Shown here in pieces: positions 46,001 through 57,100 of a DNA stretch of 64,000 bases. The DNA is taken from assembly GCF_905220415.1 (NCBI RefSeq), contig NC_059558.1, positions 4,848,501 to 4,912,500 on the forward strand, given 5' to 3'. This DNA is from Colias croceus. Its lineage: Eukaryota; Arthropoda; Insecta; Lepidoptera; Pieridae. Below the pieces are notes generated by a model, which was not told where the DNA came from, did no database searches, and saw nothing but the letters and a program-made list of their open reading frames with translations. The stretch's first letter is position 1. Each line of letters begins with the position of its first letter. A program made the position numbers and the translations under genes.

Positions 46001-48782
46001 TAAACGTAGATACATATTCAATATTTAACTAGTAACTTCTATATTGAACCTTTACCTATATAGAATTATTAGCTTAAGTTAAGTTATAGGAATAATAGTC
46101 GTCTTAGGCATAGCTAGGAAAAGCGTAAGTTTAAATACCGTATCATGTGTAAAATTTTCAATTTTTTATTAAAAAAATATTAACACAATATATAAGAGTA
46201 AATAGCGTGCGTAACATGAATTAGAATTTAGATAATTATTGATAAAATGTTACTATTTACGACTGATTCGTAACATTTGAAATATGTATAAGATGGCACG
46301 GTAAAACTTTAATCAATAGATACTAGATAAAGAATGAATTGATAAAAATACACTTTTTGACAAACAACTATCTTATAGAAGTATGAAAGAATTGTACATA
46401 ATTATAATTATAAAAAATAAATGTAGTAGGAGAGTGCACCTACCAACTCAGCAACAAAACTTAACTATTGCTTTGACTTTTTATTCCACAACTTATGAAA
46501 AGTAATACAATTGAAGTATTAATTTACTTCTCTTTCTTATCACTATTCATCCACTTTCTATTCACTACACATCCATACATAGCACAAAACAAAGTCACTT
46601 TCGCTGTCTGTCCGTCCCAGAGTAGGTACGCTTAATTCTTTAAAACTGCACTACGAATTTTGAAGTGGTTCTTTTTAAAACATAGACGTATAATGGTTCT
46701 TGAGAAAGCTTTTAGTTTATAATGTTAATAAGTTTCCTACAAAGCGAGCGAAGCCGCGCAGTGAAAGGTAGTATGTATATATAATAAAAAAACTTACCAA
46801 TGTTTCCTGTCATCCAGATAGCCCATTGTATGATTATATGTGAGGCATTGTTACCGCACATGTATGAAATTGTTCTTTCTTTCTCACCCACTAGAAAAAA
46901 AAATGTTTATTGCTTTTAATAAAATATTTGTACTTGAATACTACTTACTTAATAAAAATAATAAAATAACAAATGATAGTCAATGTTTGCAGCCATTACG
47001 TCGATTATGAAATCCTCTACAATGACGGCCGATCAAGGACATTTATTTATGGCCTTTACACTATCGCGATTGCCTCTACTGCCCTTTGTGAAGAGGGCCC
47101 ATCATATATGTATAACAGTACAGATATACTTACACAATTGTGCAGCAATATCCTGACTAAGCTTATTGGCAGCCTGGTATAACCCTGCATATGTGTACGA
47201 TCCCTGTTCATCTTGTACCGCAACCCTTGATGGATATAATAGAGCTCTACGGAATACTGGCACCACTCCACCTAGAAAAATAAAAAAGATTTAACCTTAC
47301 TATAATATTACAAATACGATTACTATTATAAATTCGAAAGTAACTCTGTCTGTCTTTACTTCACGCCTCAACCAATGAACTAATTTGATGAAATTAGGTA
47401 CCAAGACAGCAAAAGAATGTGTATTATTTTGTGGTTATCCCCAAGAACAGGAACAATGCTGGTTTTTCTTTGACTATGTGCGCGAAGCTACGTGTGGAAA
47501 GCTATCAATAAATATACTGGACCAGTAAGAGATTGATTTGTGATAAGGTCACCTAGACCTTATCACAAATCAATCTCTTTATTATTCTGCATTATTGTAT
47601 ATTATATAATATTATTCTAGAGTACTGTAAACGTATGTTTATCTGGCAGAGATAACAAAAGTTGTGAGGTAATAGGCTCTTTTATCACTACATAGTATAA
47701 AACAAAGTTTCTTTCTGTGTATAGTACAGAAAATGAAAGCAGTTTTGTATATAGTTGTGGAATTCTTGTTATTATCTTTCCTGCTGTTGATATATACTTG
47801 TTAAGTTGTTAGATATTAGGTAACAATGGATATAATTATAGGACTTGTTACATAATAAACAGCCTTAATACTAAAGATAAAAAGCTAAACAGGAAAAATA
47901 AATATCTTCTGATTAAGTTCTGTATAAGTCTGTGAAGAAGTTGATGAAGTATATCATTTCATTAAATTACATAAAATTTTAATAGAAAAATAATAAACCC
48001 TAGTAAAGCTAGTTCTAGCATAAACTAATCTTATTAAGCTATTTAATCTTATCTCATGAACACCCATTCATAATTATGTGCGGTATTCACATAACATTTT
48101 TAATACTTTTTCATAGAAATTAAGTTTAAAATTTTGTCAAAGTCATGTTCATATTAATGAAAAATAGATCATTTGAATAGGATCCTATCCTCCATTCATA
48201 ATTATGTGCGGTATTCACATAACATTTTTAATACTTTTTCATAGAAATTAAGTTTAAAATTTTGTCAAAGTCATGTTCATATTAATGAAAAATAGATCAT
48301 TTGAATAGGATCCTATAATCTGTCATCTTGGGCACATAAATTATAAATAGCAGAACATCTATCTTATCATATTTTTATCACAATTGACGCATTATTTTAA
48401 CTGTTTTCGTGAAAACAGATTTTCAGTGATTAATTGATATTGTTATTCAATATTCTAAGATGATTTTTTATAAAAATAATGTCAGTCTTATTAGGTATTT
48501 TAATAATTAATATATTTTTTTATCAAAGTGTTTTATAACTTTTTTACATTTGTAATTGTGGTAGGGCTCTGAATATAGGTACTTCAGTAAATCTCAATCT
48601 ATAATATTATGCAATTTTAAGTACTTACCAGCTTTAATATCTTGATTGAATGTATTCAATAAGTCAGCATTGGGAATTTCTTTTGGAACACTATGAGAAC
48701 ACCTTTGGTATGATACAATTCCAAGTGGTTTTTGAAAAAGCCGGTGAAATGTACGAAATCTTGTCGTAAGTTCCATTGCCAT
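37050..48782 (-). CDS. ACSF3: ACSF3-type malonyl-CoA synthetase, mitochondrial
   Basis: Ten exons, in order of transcription: 48782-48629, 47271-47134, 46890-46798, 45954-45685, 45107-44930, 44468-44329, 43577-43474, 43114-42914, 37737-37595 and 37494-37050. They join in phase to 1,866 nt (621 residues). Residues 1-40 are Arg/Ser-rich without acids at first (MAMELTTRFRTFHRLFQK), as in a mitochondrial targeting peptide. The adenylation core shows the P-loop YTSGTTSKPKGVVWTH (about 215-230), ERYGMSEVGMALSNPY (about 367-382), DGWFRTGD (about 490) and GRSSVDIIKTSGYKVS (about 510-525); the catalytic Lys lies in PRNVMGKLDKK (about 603). The wording of the last two motifs points to ACSF3, which in mammals activates malonate to malonyl-CoA in mitochondria for fatty acid synthesis. 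Human ACSF3 has 576 residues. The 5.2 kb intron 37738-42913 holds a tandem duplication and Helitrons. Confidence 0.9.
38079..38248. mobile_element. MITE with 28 bp terminal inverted repeats
   Basis: The left end GGCCCTTTTTCACAATGGGC and the inverted right end GGGCCCTCTTCACAATGGGC match over about 28 bases. A partial relative lies at 46973-47099 in reverse orientation. Both are in ACSF3 introns. No TSD could be fixed. Confidence 0.65.
38664..38765. repeat. small inverted-repeat element (16 bp arms)
   Basis: GCACGACATCTAGCGC at 38664-38679 is mirrored exactly at 38750-38765, with an inner pair GTCTAAAC / GTTTAGAC. Looks like a small MITE. Confidence 0.55.
39551..39594 (-). repeat. 5' end fragment of a family A Helitron
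   Basis: The minus strand reads TCTACACTAATATTATAAAG then CAAACAAAC-type sequence inverted. Only the start of the element is present. Confidence 0.45.
41622..41793 (+). mobile_element. Helitron family D, first of a tandem pair
   Basis: TCTTATATATATATAAATGA start, CACGGGCGAAGCCGGGGCGG and CTAG end at 41790-41793. Directly followed, with no spacer, by a second copy. Confidence 0.88.
41794..41968 (+). mobile_element. Helitron family D, second of a tandem pair
   Basis: Starts TCTAATATAAAAATGAATCG immediately after the CTAG of the first copy and ends CGGACCGCTAG at 41968, followed by T. The two copies differ at a few positions only. Confidence 0.88.
43189..43275 (+). repeat. dispersed repeat GGTTAACTGCAAATTGGACT, copy 1
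   Basis: Shares GGTTAACTGCAAATTGGACT and CGCGACAC with 44511-44603. Both copies lie in ACSF3 introns in the same orientation. Confidence 0.5.
43855..44080. repeat. dispersed repeat ending GACGTTGTCACGTCAAAAAA, copy 1
   Basis: Begins AAAAAAATTGTTGTCTGTAA and ends GACGTTGTCACGTCAAAAAA. A diverged copy is at 54562-54729 in the receptor gene. A lepidopteran dispersed repeat of unknown class. Confidence 0.55.
44087..44237. mobile_element. 151 bp MITE with TA ends (Tc1/mariner-like)
   Basis: The left end TATAGTGCCACAAACTTATC and the inverted right end TACAGTGCTACAAACTTAAC match over about 30 bases, each beginning with TA. Short size, TA at both tips and no ORF fit a Tc1/mariner-derived MITE. Confidence 0.65.
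44511..44603 (+). repeat. dispersed repeat GGTTAACTGCAAATTGGACT, copy 2
   Basis: Second copy of the block at 43189-43275. Confidence 0.5.
45291..45549 (+). mobile_element. AACCGACTTCAAA repeat, copy 2 (Helentron-linked)
   Basis: Starts ACAAGTGATAACTGCGTTAA and ends GAAGTTGGTTAAAAATA. Lies in an ACSF3 intron. Near-identical to copy 3 at 63611-63868. Confidence 0.7.
46573..46773 (+). mobile_element. decayed Helitron-like element
   Basis: CAAAGTCACTTTCGCTGTCT near the start and AAAGCGAGCGAAGCCGCGCA followed by a TAG end. Related to 33325-33479. Confidence 0.45.
46973..47099 (-). mobile_element. partial MITE related to 38079-38248
   Basis: On the minus strand it starts GGGCCCTCTTCACAAAGGGC and follows the other copy (AGTAGAGGCAATC, CCGTCATTGTAGA) but lacks the second end. 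Confidence 0.55.
47319..47505 (+). mobile_element. decayed Helitron family B copy
   Basis: ATAAATTCGAAAGTAACTCTG with GTCTGTCTTT, and GCGCGAAGCTACGTGTGGAA at the end. CTAG terminus mutated. Confidence 0.55.
47527..47579. repeat. perfect 24 bp stem hairpin in ACSF3 intron 1
   Basis: 47527-47550 and 47556-47579 are exact reverse complements (stem ends GATAAGGTC / GACCTTATC) around a 5-base loop ACCTA. No bulges. Confidence 0.75.
48065..48317 (+). repeat. 128 bp direct tandem duplication
   Basis: The unit beginning CATTCATAATTATGTGCGGT occurs at 48065 and again at 48193; about 125 bases appear identical by eye, ending in GAATAGGATCCTAT. It lies in ACSF3 intron 1. Confidence 0.85.
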
Positions 48783-49374
48783 TAAAATTGATAAAAATAA
48801 TTATTAACTATTAGATCTGCATGTACTCAGGACAACGAAGTAAACTGTGAACGATTTTTTTATATTGGAGTGAAAAGAGATAAAAATTATCGCTATTTGG
48901 AGTAAAGAAGTTACAGTATTTTGATAAGAAAAATAAACTGATAAATTAATCAAAACGACATTGTTGACATTTACCATTTCACACCTGACAGCCCCACAGA
49001 AACTTTACGACGAATGACGGTAGATAGGTATATTTGTGGGTATATTCGTATAATCTACGTTTATTTGTAGGTCATTGTTTAATGAACTGCGTTAATCTAT
49101 TAATGTAAATACATATATTTACGAAACGCCATAATACTTGATTTATTCGTTGAAATAATAACTCGAAGGCTAGAACAAAATTCTATATTTTTATCTATAA
49201 TACAAGTGTTTTAACGATATTGATAATCTGTGGCGTGACTCGTCGGAAATCGGAAGTGTTGAATTGTCATTGTGAGTGGTTGGCTCAGCGTTTGCTTGTA
49301 TTTTTCTCTGATATTTTGGATAAACTCAGTGTTATTTAATTGTATCATCCATGTTGAAACAATAAAATTCAACA
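48783..49374. promoter_or_regulatory. bidirectional promoter region between ACSF3 and Rpt6
   Basis: 592 bases separate the start codons of two divergent genes: ACSF3 (minus, ATG at 48782) and Rpt6 (plus, ATG at 49375). Both 5' UTRs and core promoters must lie here unless UTR introns exist. I see no convincing TATA box at a fixed distance; the least AT-rich part is about 49230-49300. Confidence 0.6.
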
Positions 49375-50583
49375 ATGACTCTGACTAAAATGGAGGTGGA
49401 CACCGTAAAGGGTGAAGGATTTCGCCCGTACTACATAACAAAGATTGAAGAGTTGCAATTAATTGTTGCCGAAAAATCTCAGAATTTACGCCGTTTGCAA
49501 GCTCAACGAAATGAACTGAACGCCAAGGTGCGTATGCTGCGTGAAGAACTACAGCTCTTGCAAGAGCAGGGGTCGTATGTTGGAGAAGTCGTAAAACCTA
49601 TGGACAAGAAGAAAGTTCTGGTAAAAGTACATCCAGAAGGCAAGTTTGTTGTCGATCTTGACAAAAACGTCGATATTAACGATGTCACTGCCAACTGCCG
49701 TGTTGCTCTACGTAATGAGAGCTATACTTTACACAAAATCCTACCAAACAAAGTCGATCCCTTGGTATCGTTGATGATGGTTGAAAAGGTCCCAGATTCT
49801 ACTTATGAAATGGTAGGAGGTTTGGACAAACAAATCAAAGAAATTAAAGAAGTTATTGAACTGCCTGTGAAACATCCTGAGTTATTTGATGCTCTTGGTA
49901 TCGCCCAACCTAAAGGAGTACTCTTGTATGGACCGCCAGGTACTGGAAAGACCTTGTTAGCGAGAGCAGTCGCTCACCACACTGAATGCACATTCATCCG
50001 TGTTTCTGGTTCAGAGTTGGTGCAAAAATTCATTGGTGAAGGTAGTCGTATGGTACGAGAACTGTTCGTAATGGCTAGAGAGCATGCTCCCTCTATTATT
50101 TTCATGGACGAGATTGACTCCATTGGTTCATCTCGTATTGAATCTGGCAGTGGAGGTGATTCCGAAGTACAAAGAACCATGTTGGAGCTGCTGAATCAGC
50201 TTGACGGTTTTGAAGCCACTAAGAACATTAAAGTCATCATGGCGACCAACAGAATTGACATCCTTGACCCTGCTTTACTCAGACCTGGGCGTATTGACAG
50301 GAAGATTGAATTCCCCCCACCAAATGAAGAGGCTAGATTGGATATCTTAAAAATTCATTCACGGAAAATGAATTTGACCAGAGGTATCAATCTGCGTAAG
50401 ATAGCAGAGTTGATGCCTGGTGCGTCTGGCGCAGAGGTAAAGGGAGTGTGCACTGAGGCTGGTATGTACGCCCTCAGGGAGAGAAGGGTGCATGTCACTC
50501 AAGAAGATTTTGAAATGGCAGTCGCCAAGGTCATGCAGAAGGACTCGGAGAAGAATATGTCCATCAAGAAATTGTGGAAATAG
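49375..50583 (+). CDS. Rpt6: 26S proteasome AAA-ATPase subunit Rpt6 (PSMC5)
   Basis: A single intronless frame encodes 402 residues. It has an N-terminal coiled coil (about 21-66, KIEELQLIVAEKSQNLRRLQ), an OB-fold region (about 70-130), and one AAA+ module with Walker A GPPGTGKT (about 186-193), Walker B IIFMDEID (about 241-248), sensor 1 MATNRID, arginine-finger region LLRPGRIDRK and a C-terminal lid ending NMSIKKLWK. These strings and the length are those of Rpt6, one of six ATPases in the base of the 19S regulatory particle that unfold substrates and open the 20S gate. Rpt6 lacks the HbYX tail of Rpt2/3/5, and so does this protein. I chose the first ATG; a second Met is at residue 6. The whole frame is intact, so I regard it as functional. 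No classical AATAAA is obvious directly downstream. Confidence 0.97.
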   Translation: MTLTKMEVDTVKGEGFRPYYITKIEELQLIVAEKSQNLRRLQAQRNELNAKVRMLREELQLLQEQGSYVGEVVKPMDKKKVLVKVHPEGKFVVDLDKNVDINDVTANCRVALRNESYTLHKILPNKVDPLVSLMMVEKVPDSTYEMVGGLDKQIKEIKEVIELPVKHPELFDALGIAQPKGVLLYGPPGTGKTLLARAVAHHTECTFIRVSGSELVQKFIGEGSRMVRELFVMAREHAPSIIFMDEIDSIGSSRIESGSGGDSEVQRTMLELLNQLDGFEATKNIKVIMATNRIDILDPALLRPGRIDRKIEFPPPNEEARLDILKIHSRKMNLTRGINLRKIAELMPGASGAEVKGVCTEAGMYALRERRVHVTQEDFEMAVAKVMQKDSEKNMSIKKLWK

Positions 50584-50705
50584 ATTTATTTGCTTGCTTA
50601 TTATATGTAATTCTCTAATTAGACTTATTTCGCTTTTTATTTTTGTTTTATTTTAATTTCTTTCTATGACATATTGATAGAGAATATGTTTTAGGTTTAT
50701 GGGTA

Positions 50706-50910
50706 ACCGCGTTTTCAAAACAAACCCGCATAGTTCCCGTGGGATTTCTGGGATAAAGCCTATTCTATGTGTTAATCCATGTTACCCTTTAGGTATATGT
50801 GTGCTAGTAAATTTCATTGTAATTGGTTCAGTAGTATTTGCGTGATAGAGTAACAAACACACACACATCCTCACAAACTTTCACATTAGGTAATTATAAT
50901 ATTAAGTAGG
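50706..50910 (-). mobile_element. decayed Helitron family B copy between convergent genes
   Basis: On the minus strand: CTTAATATTATAATTACCTA, a GTTTGTTACTC block and CCACGGGAACTATGCGGGTT. Lies between the 3' ends of Rpt6 and the receptor gene. Confidence 0.55.
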
Positions 50911-51104
50911 ATAGTAGGATGAAAACAATGAATATAATCCAGAACTTTTAATATAATGAACATTATAAACAATTCATTCAATTTTTACATAACAATAACA
51001 TTCATTTCTTATAAATAACATTAAAATTTAATAAAATATTCTGCCTGCAGAATAAATACGCAAATAAAAATATTTTCAATTATTAATAACACGAAAAATT
51101 ATAT

Positions 51105-54100
51105 TTATCTGTTTCGTAGCATTTGTTTTGTATCTCTTAAATCTAGATCAGACTCTGTGTCTGATAAATCTTGCTGCGTGTCGAAAGTGAGACCAGCTGT
51201 ACCCTGTAAAAGTAAATAAATATATTGTATTATTTCAAGATATTTGAGAATAACTTTCATTTATTGCATGTATTAATGTTAGAAATAGAACAGAATTAAT
51301 TACATTTTTTTTTTATTTAATTTTATTTTTAATTTAATTTAATTTTTAATTTGAACAATTAAGTACATTGGGTACATACATTGGGTTACAAGTACACAAT
51401 TTGTTAAAAGTGAGATAACTTGAATCTACCCTCATTTTAAACAAACTGATCCTAAATCAATAAACCTGTAATTTTATACTAATTCAATGCCAAAAGAATT
51501 ATAATAAAAATAAAGAAAAAAAATGTGTGCGTGTACTAGTGTACACACGTAGTAACGTAAGAAGTAAAACTTCTTTATGACCTTATTTTTCAAAAAATAA
51601 TTTACTATAATATGCAACTTTACAGAAATACTCGAATCACGCGTGGTAGAGATAAGAAAAAGATGGCGCGTAACGGAAAAATGTCATGCGTAACGAAAAA
51701 ATGTAACACTAAATTTTTTTCCAACCCCGATAAAGAAGTTTTACTTCAAAAACATTTTTATAATGAAAACCGACGGAATAATAATTATTGCTTGATATAT
51801 AAACTTACAATAGGCTTGTTTTTGTTGAACTTATCTTGCCACATAGTTCTGACGTACAGCAGCGGGTTAACGAATTGATGGCCAATACCTCTGTAAAACA
51901 TACTGAACTTAGAATAAATATGACAATACCTTTTATTATTTAAGGATTCCTCACGTTTCGCTCGCATCAAGCTTAATTCTTTTATATAGAAAAAGTACCC
52001 AATATTAAACAACAGTGTACCCAATTTCCAAAGTTATTTGTGTCTCTATTCCAAATTTCGTCAAACTCGGTTAGGTGTTCTAGGCGTGAAAGTATTTTTG
52101 GGCATTAATTAACGCTATTTATTGAAAAATGTAAACATAAACAAAACAAATACATAGGTAATTTAGTCATAGGTGTCGTTATTTTACGTAAATATACTCA
52201 CAAGGGTATAAATACGTAAAATATATTAGGGTACATTTCAACGTGTGGGTACAAAGCGAAATTTTTGAGTAAAATAGCTATTTAAATTTTAATAATGAAT
52301 GTAAACAATAATAACAAAGACGAACTATAAACTGTTTGTAAAATGTTCACATTATATACCACATTAAACAAATTCCCTTGCATTACTTGATAATACATCT
52401 CACTGTAAACTTTTTTTTAGGTACATTTGGTACATTGGGTACATACATTTAAAGAAGTTGTAAAAAGTATTTAAAATCCTTAATAATTTTTAATTATATC
52501 ATAAAATACTTACCCTGCAGTTGGCACTTCGGCAAACGCATTCGTGAAGTCGGTCATGGCATCGGGTCTATTGTGGTATCTTACTCTGAAAAAGAGATTT
52601 GGTTATATGTAGTTTTAGGATTACATTATTTTAGATTGAGCCATTTAATACTCATTATTCTTTGTGTGTGTAGAACGCTGAATGCCTCTTTTTTGTGCCA
52701 CGCATAGAATATTATATTAATTATATATTCAATGGTTGTACAATGTACAGTTGCATAATTCAATCGCATATCAATGTCCCTTATTATTTATATTTGTTGC
52801 TGGTTTGTAAGAACTTAGCAATTCAAATATAACGTTAAGCATCTCATACCAAAAAGAGGAATCGATTTGTCAGTTTTTTTTTTATTAAATTAAAAAACAT
52901 TAAGTACTCACTGCATATAAGTCCCATTACGGTTCTTACACTTAGTAACGAAATGGTAATGCACGAACACGCACATATAAATCGCGAATAGCACAAGTAC
53001 TATGATAGTGAGTGTAAATGTGACGGAATGGCGTATCGGGTCCTGTTGGATTTGGCCGTTTATCATTAGAAGCTGGAAAGTTAGGAACACGTTATTATTA
53101 AAAAAACATTTATAACTATTATTATGATAGAATGCAAAATATTTACCTAACTAGCTTATTTAAAATTTATAAAAATTACAGCTTTAAATATGTAAGCTTA
53201 AAATTCAAATATTTACATGCTCAATTAAGAACCAAGGATCTCAATGTTAAGTATAAAAAAAAGATATTATTTATAACTTTTCTTCTATTCAACTAACTAT
53301 ATTTAAAAGGTAAACCCATTATAAAATGCAATGCAAGTGCGTAAAAAATCACCAATACCATTTATTCCCTAACATAATTACCTGTAACAATGATTCGATT
53401 TTTCAGTTTACCGCCCTTTTTCAAATGTATACTGACCACAAACATTTTTTAATATTTAAGTTTAAAGAACAATACTTACCTCATTTTGCTTTAACAACGG
53501 GCACTTCCCATTAGCAGCCAACGCTCCATCTGCGCACACACACATCGGCTTCGCCTCCATTACGCACACATTCGAACACTTATAATTCACACACGAATTT
53601 TTCACATCTATATCCCTCTGTACGCTTTCTTGGTGAAGAATAAAATTAGACGCATTTAAATGGAAGTAATTTTCGCAAGTTTTTGCAGCGTATAATAAAC
53701 AACGTTTTAGCTTGTTGTTGTCTAGGAAATAAATGTGGTCTTCGAATAATACTGGGCTGTGCGGATTTTGAATGTGTGCGTTGTTTTTGATAACTAATAC
53801 TCTGAAATAAAAAAATACAATATTATGTATGTTGAGTCTGTTAAAAAAAATAATTTATATATATGTATAGGTTGGAATGGCAAGATTTGAAGATATTTTG
53901 AAGTTAATTATTTTATAAATTTATAAAGAATAGAAAAAATTCGATCACGAGGCGGTACTCGAACCCGCATCCTTTCACGCCATTCCGGGGCGGATGCCTG
54001 ACCAACTCAGCCACTCGTGACCTGCTAGAGCGATCGAATTTATTATATTCTTTCAGTTTCATGTTAATTAACGAGTAAAAACTCGTCAATGCATACTTAT

Positions 54101-57100
54101 GCGTGAAATGTCATTTTGTCAGCACAGAGAAATAGTGTTGCCTGCGTATGGGTAGTTACATTTTGATGCTATCTAGATCTACAGAAGTCTCTCCTATTAA
54201 GTATGCAATGTAACTCCAGTCCCACTCCCAGTAAAACTTACCTATTATTCCCATCATAACTGATTCTCCAAAAGCCTGTATGGCTATCCATTACATACAG
54301 CATCCGTTTAAACCCATCTACTGCTAATCCAGAACAATTAGCCACAGTTCCTATATCAGATATATCTCTGCCGGTGAGAGAAGCTGATCGTACGTAGCTC
54401 TCATGTGATTCTACTATGCAGTAGAACATTCGACGGTTGGTTGGGTCTACTACGAGTGATGATACCTATGATTCATAGTAAATTTATAAGAATCATATTT
54501 ATTTTTCGTATTTTCACAAAATATGTAATTTTTGCCTCACAATGAAAAATAAGCAACTTAAAAAAAAATTGGTTGCCTGTAAAGTCGGTATACGGGCGAA
54601 AGTTTTAGGCGGGCTAACCATGCCCGCGTGCCTCTTTCGGTGACTCATCGTAACGTTACCGAGCGTTACACTTTTTCATAAGTGACTCCCAGCCGCAACC
54701 TAATTTAAGACGTTGTCACGTCAAAAAATTGGTTAACTAAGTCTAGTATAGTATTATATAATATTCTTTTCTCCACGTCAAACCGGCTGAAAACGGGATA
54801 TGGTGCTAGTTGGATATAAGATACGGAAATTGTAAGCAAGAAGATAATTTTTTAAGGATATCTTAAAGAAAAGGAAATAAAATTATTTCACCTCAGCATT
54901 TGACGGTAGTTTTTGCAACCGAGCGCAAACTTTCTTAGCATAGTTGCACACTCTCACATGACTTGCTGCAATCTTAGAATCTACGAAATACACATTCCCT
55001 GTTATCCAGTCTACAGAAACCTGAAAAACAAAAAAGAAATATTATACCTCTCTTTTTTGTTGTTTCATAAACATAATATGTAGGTAATTAACACAATAAA
55101 TTTTTACGATGTAAAAAACTTCACTTGGTAACAATACTTGATTTCGTTAAAATATTTGTAGAATTCCAATTGGATAATCACAGTACCTTAGTAGGTTTAC
55201 CAATGTTACTTATAGCAGTTATGGTGTATGATTTCTGGTTACGATTCACTTCTATAAGTTCTTCCGTACTGCTTACTGTTATGTAAAACTTATTTTTCCT
55301 GGAAAATATAAGAAAAAAAAACATATTTTATTTGGTTTGCCATAGTATGGAACGCTTGGCTTGTCTTCCAACTAGCGAGTAATCCTGAGACGAGTAATTC
55401 TCCCAGGTAATCCGTAATCCTGGTTTCAAGTAATATAAAATGGTAATGACAGGTAGTTTCATAGGTACCTGTTATGTTCTGTTTAGCTTATCTTCCAACT
55501 TTGTTTTGTGTAAAATGGCATCACTTAGGAAATCAATGAAAAAAAATGGTATCAAGAAAGTGAAAGTATATGAAGATATCGTGGATTTTATAAGCAAGTG
55601 GTGAAATAAACACAATTACAATTACAAATTACATTAAATGCAATAATATTTACCTAAAATCATAATCCAGATCATCAATTGTTCTACTATACGAATATTC
55701 CAAATAATGGTGGTGCGCGAACACTGACCAAATATCAGCCCCTTTAGTATACAGTACTGTGGCATCTCCGCGAATAGCCTTGCACGAACGATGGTCAGAT
55801 CTATAGTTAGATAAATATAATAAATATATTGAAAAGAAAATAATAAAATGACGTTGATGTATCGATAAGAAATAATAAAGCTCAATTTGAGCTCAATAAA
55901 GAAAATATAAGCTTCAGTCAATAAATATTGAACATTTCGTGACCTATATGTTGGTTTTAATATCTGCGGTACTCATTTATTAATAAGTTTGATGGTATAA
56001 TAAAAAAAGAAAATTATTCAGTTCTCTACTTTCCACAATAACTAATTCACCGTCAGATTGTGCTATATAAAAATGTTTCTATATTATCAGAATGCGAAAC
56101 ATATACGTGTCTGCTTAAAAATAAACTCACCCCAAAGCATAACCTCCGTAGCACGAGCACACAAACGACCCAGGTATATTGTGACACACATGTGAACACA
56201 CGTCATTCACACACTCGTCCACGTCATCACACGTGTCACCACGTGGCTTGTACCCGAGCGGGCACACGCATTGTGGCCCGCGTGGGGTGCGGTGACAGAA
56301 GTTGGGACATGAAGTGTTGCAGGGTGTGGCTATAAGTAATGATATTGTAAACGATGTGACTCTAAATGGGGATAAGATTTACGTAGGGTACAATGGAAAA
56401 CTTTGGGTACGTGTGGCAATATGTGCCCTAAGTTATTTTTAGTATGTCTAAAAAAATACCGAAATACTGAAATTAACAAATTAACTTACAAACGTATAAT
56501 AGTGAAAAACTTAAGTTAAACCTGATAAATACTTAAAAACTTACAACACAGTCCCTTTTCATCAGTCCCATCGCGGCAGTTAGTCACGTGGTCGCACACC
56601 TGCCGCCACTCAACACATGTCCCGTCATTACACGTATACCCGTGGTTACATGTTTGCGGGATGACGTCTATTTTGTCGTATACTAGCGTTTTGTTTGCTG
56701 CAATTAATTATTTTTATTGATATACGGAGAAAATACGGAGAAGTGTTGAAAAAAAAAATTGAACACATTCTTTTATATTGACTATTTTTTCTTCTTTAGT
56801 AGAGTAGATTATATTTAAAAAATGGGATTTCTTTGGTCTGGATCATTGGTCTAAGAATGATTATAAAATTAGAATATGTAGGTATCTTAGCTAGTTGATC
56901 TTCACATGATTACTGTATCGTACTTTCTACATTATTAACGTAACAACATTAATTAAGTACTTGAGTACACTAGGGTACAAACCGTTTAGGGTACAAATCG
57001 CAACTTAATAATTCTTACCTTTAATACAAGCTTCGATAGTTTCATCGGAGCCATCGGTACAGTCTTTCCGTCCGTTACATAGCTGGTTTTTAGTAACACA

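Noticed and set aside
53945..54020. Functional tRNA gene
   Set aside because: Position 33 is not U, the T stem has a mismatch and the formal Ser anticodon lacks the long variable arm.
56060..56335. Plus-strand frame rich in Thr, His and Cys
   Set aside because: Antisense shadow of an EGF-encoding exon of the receptor.
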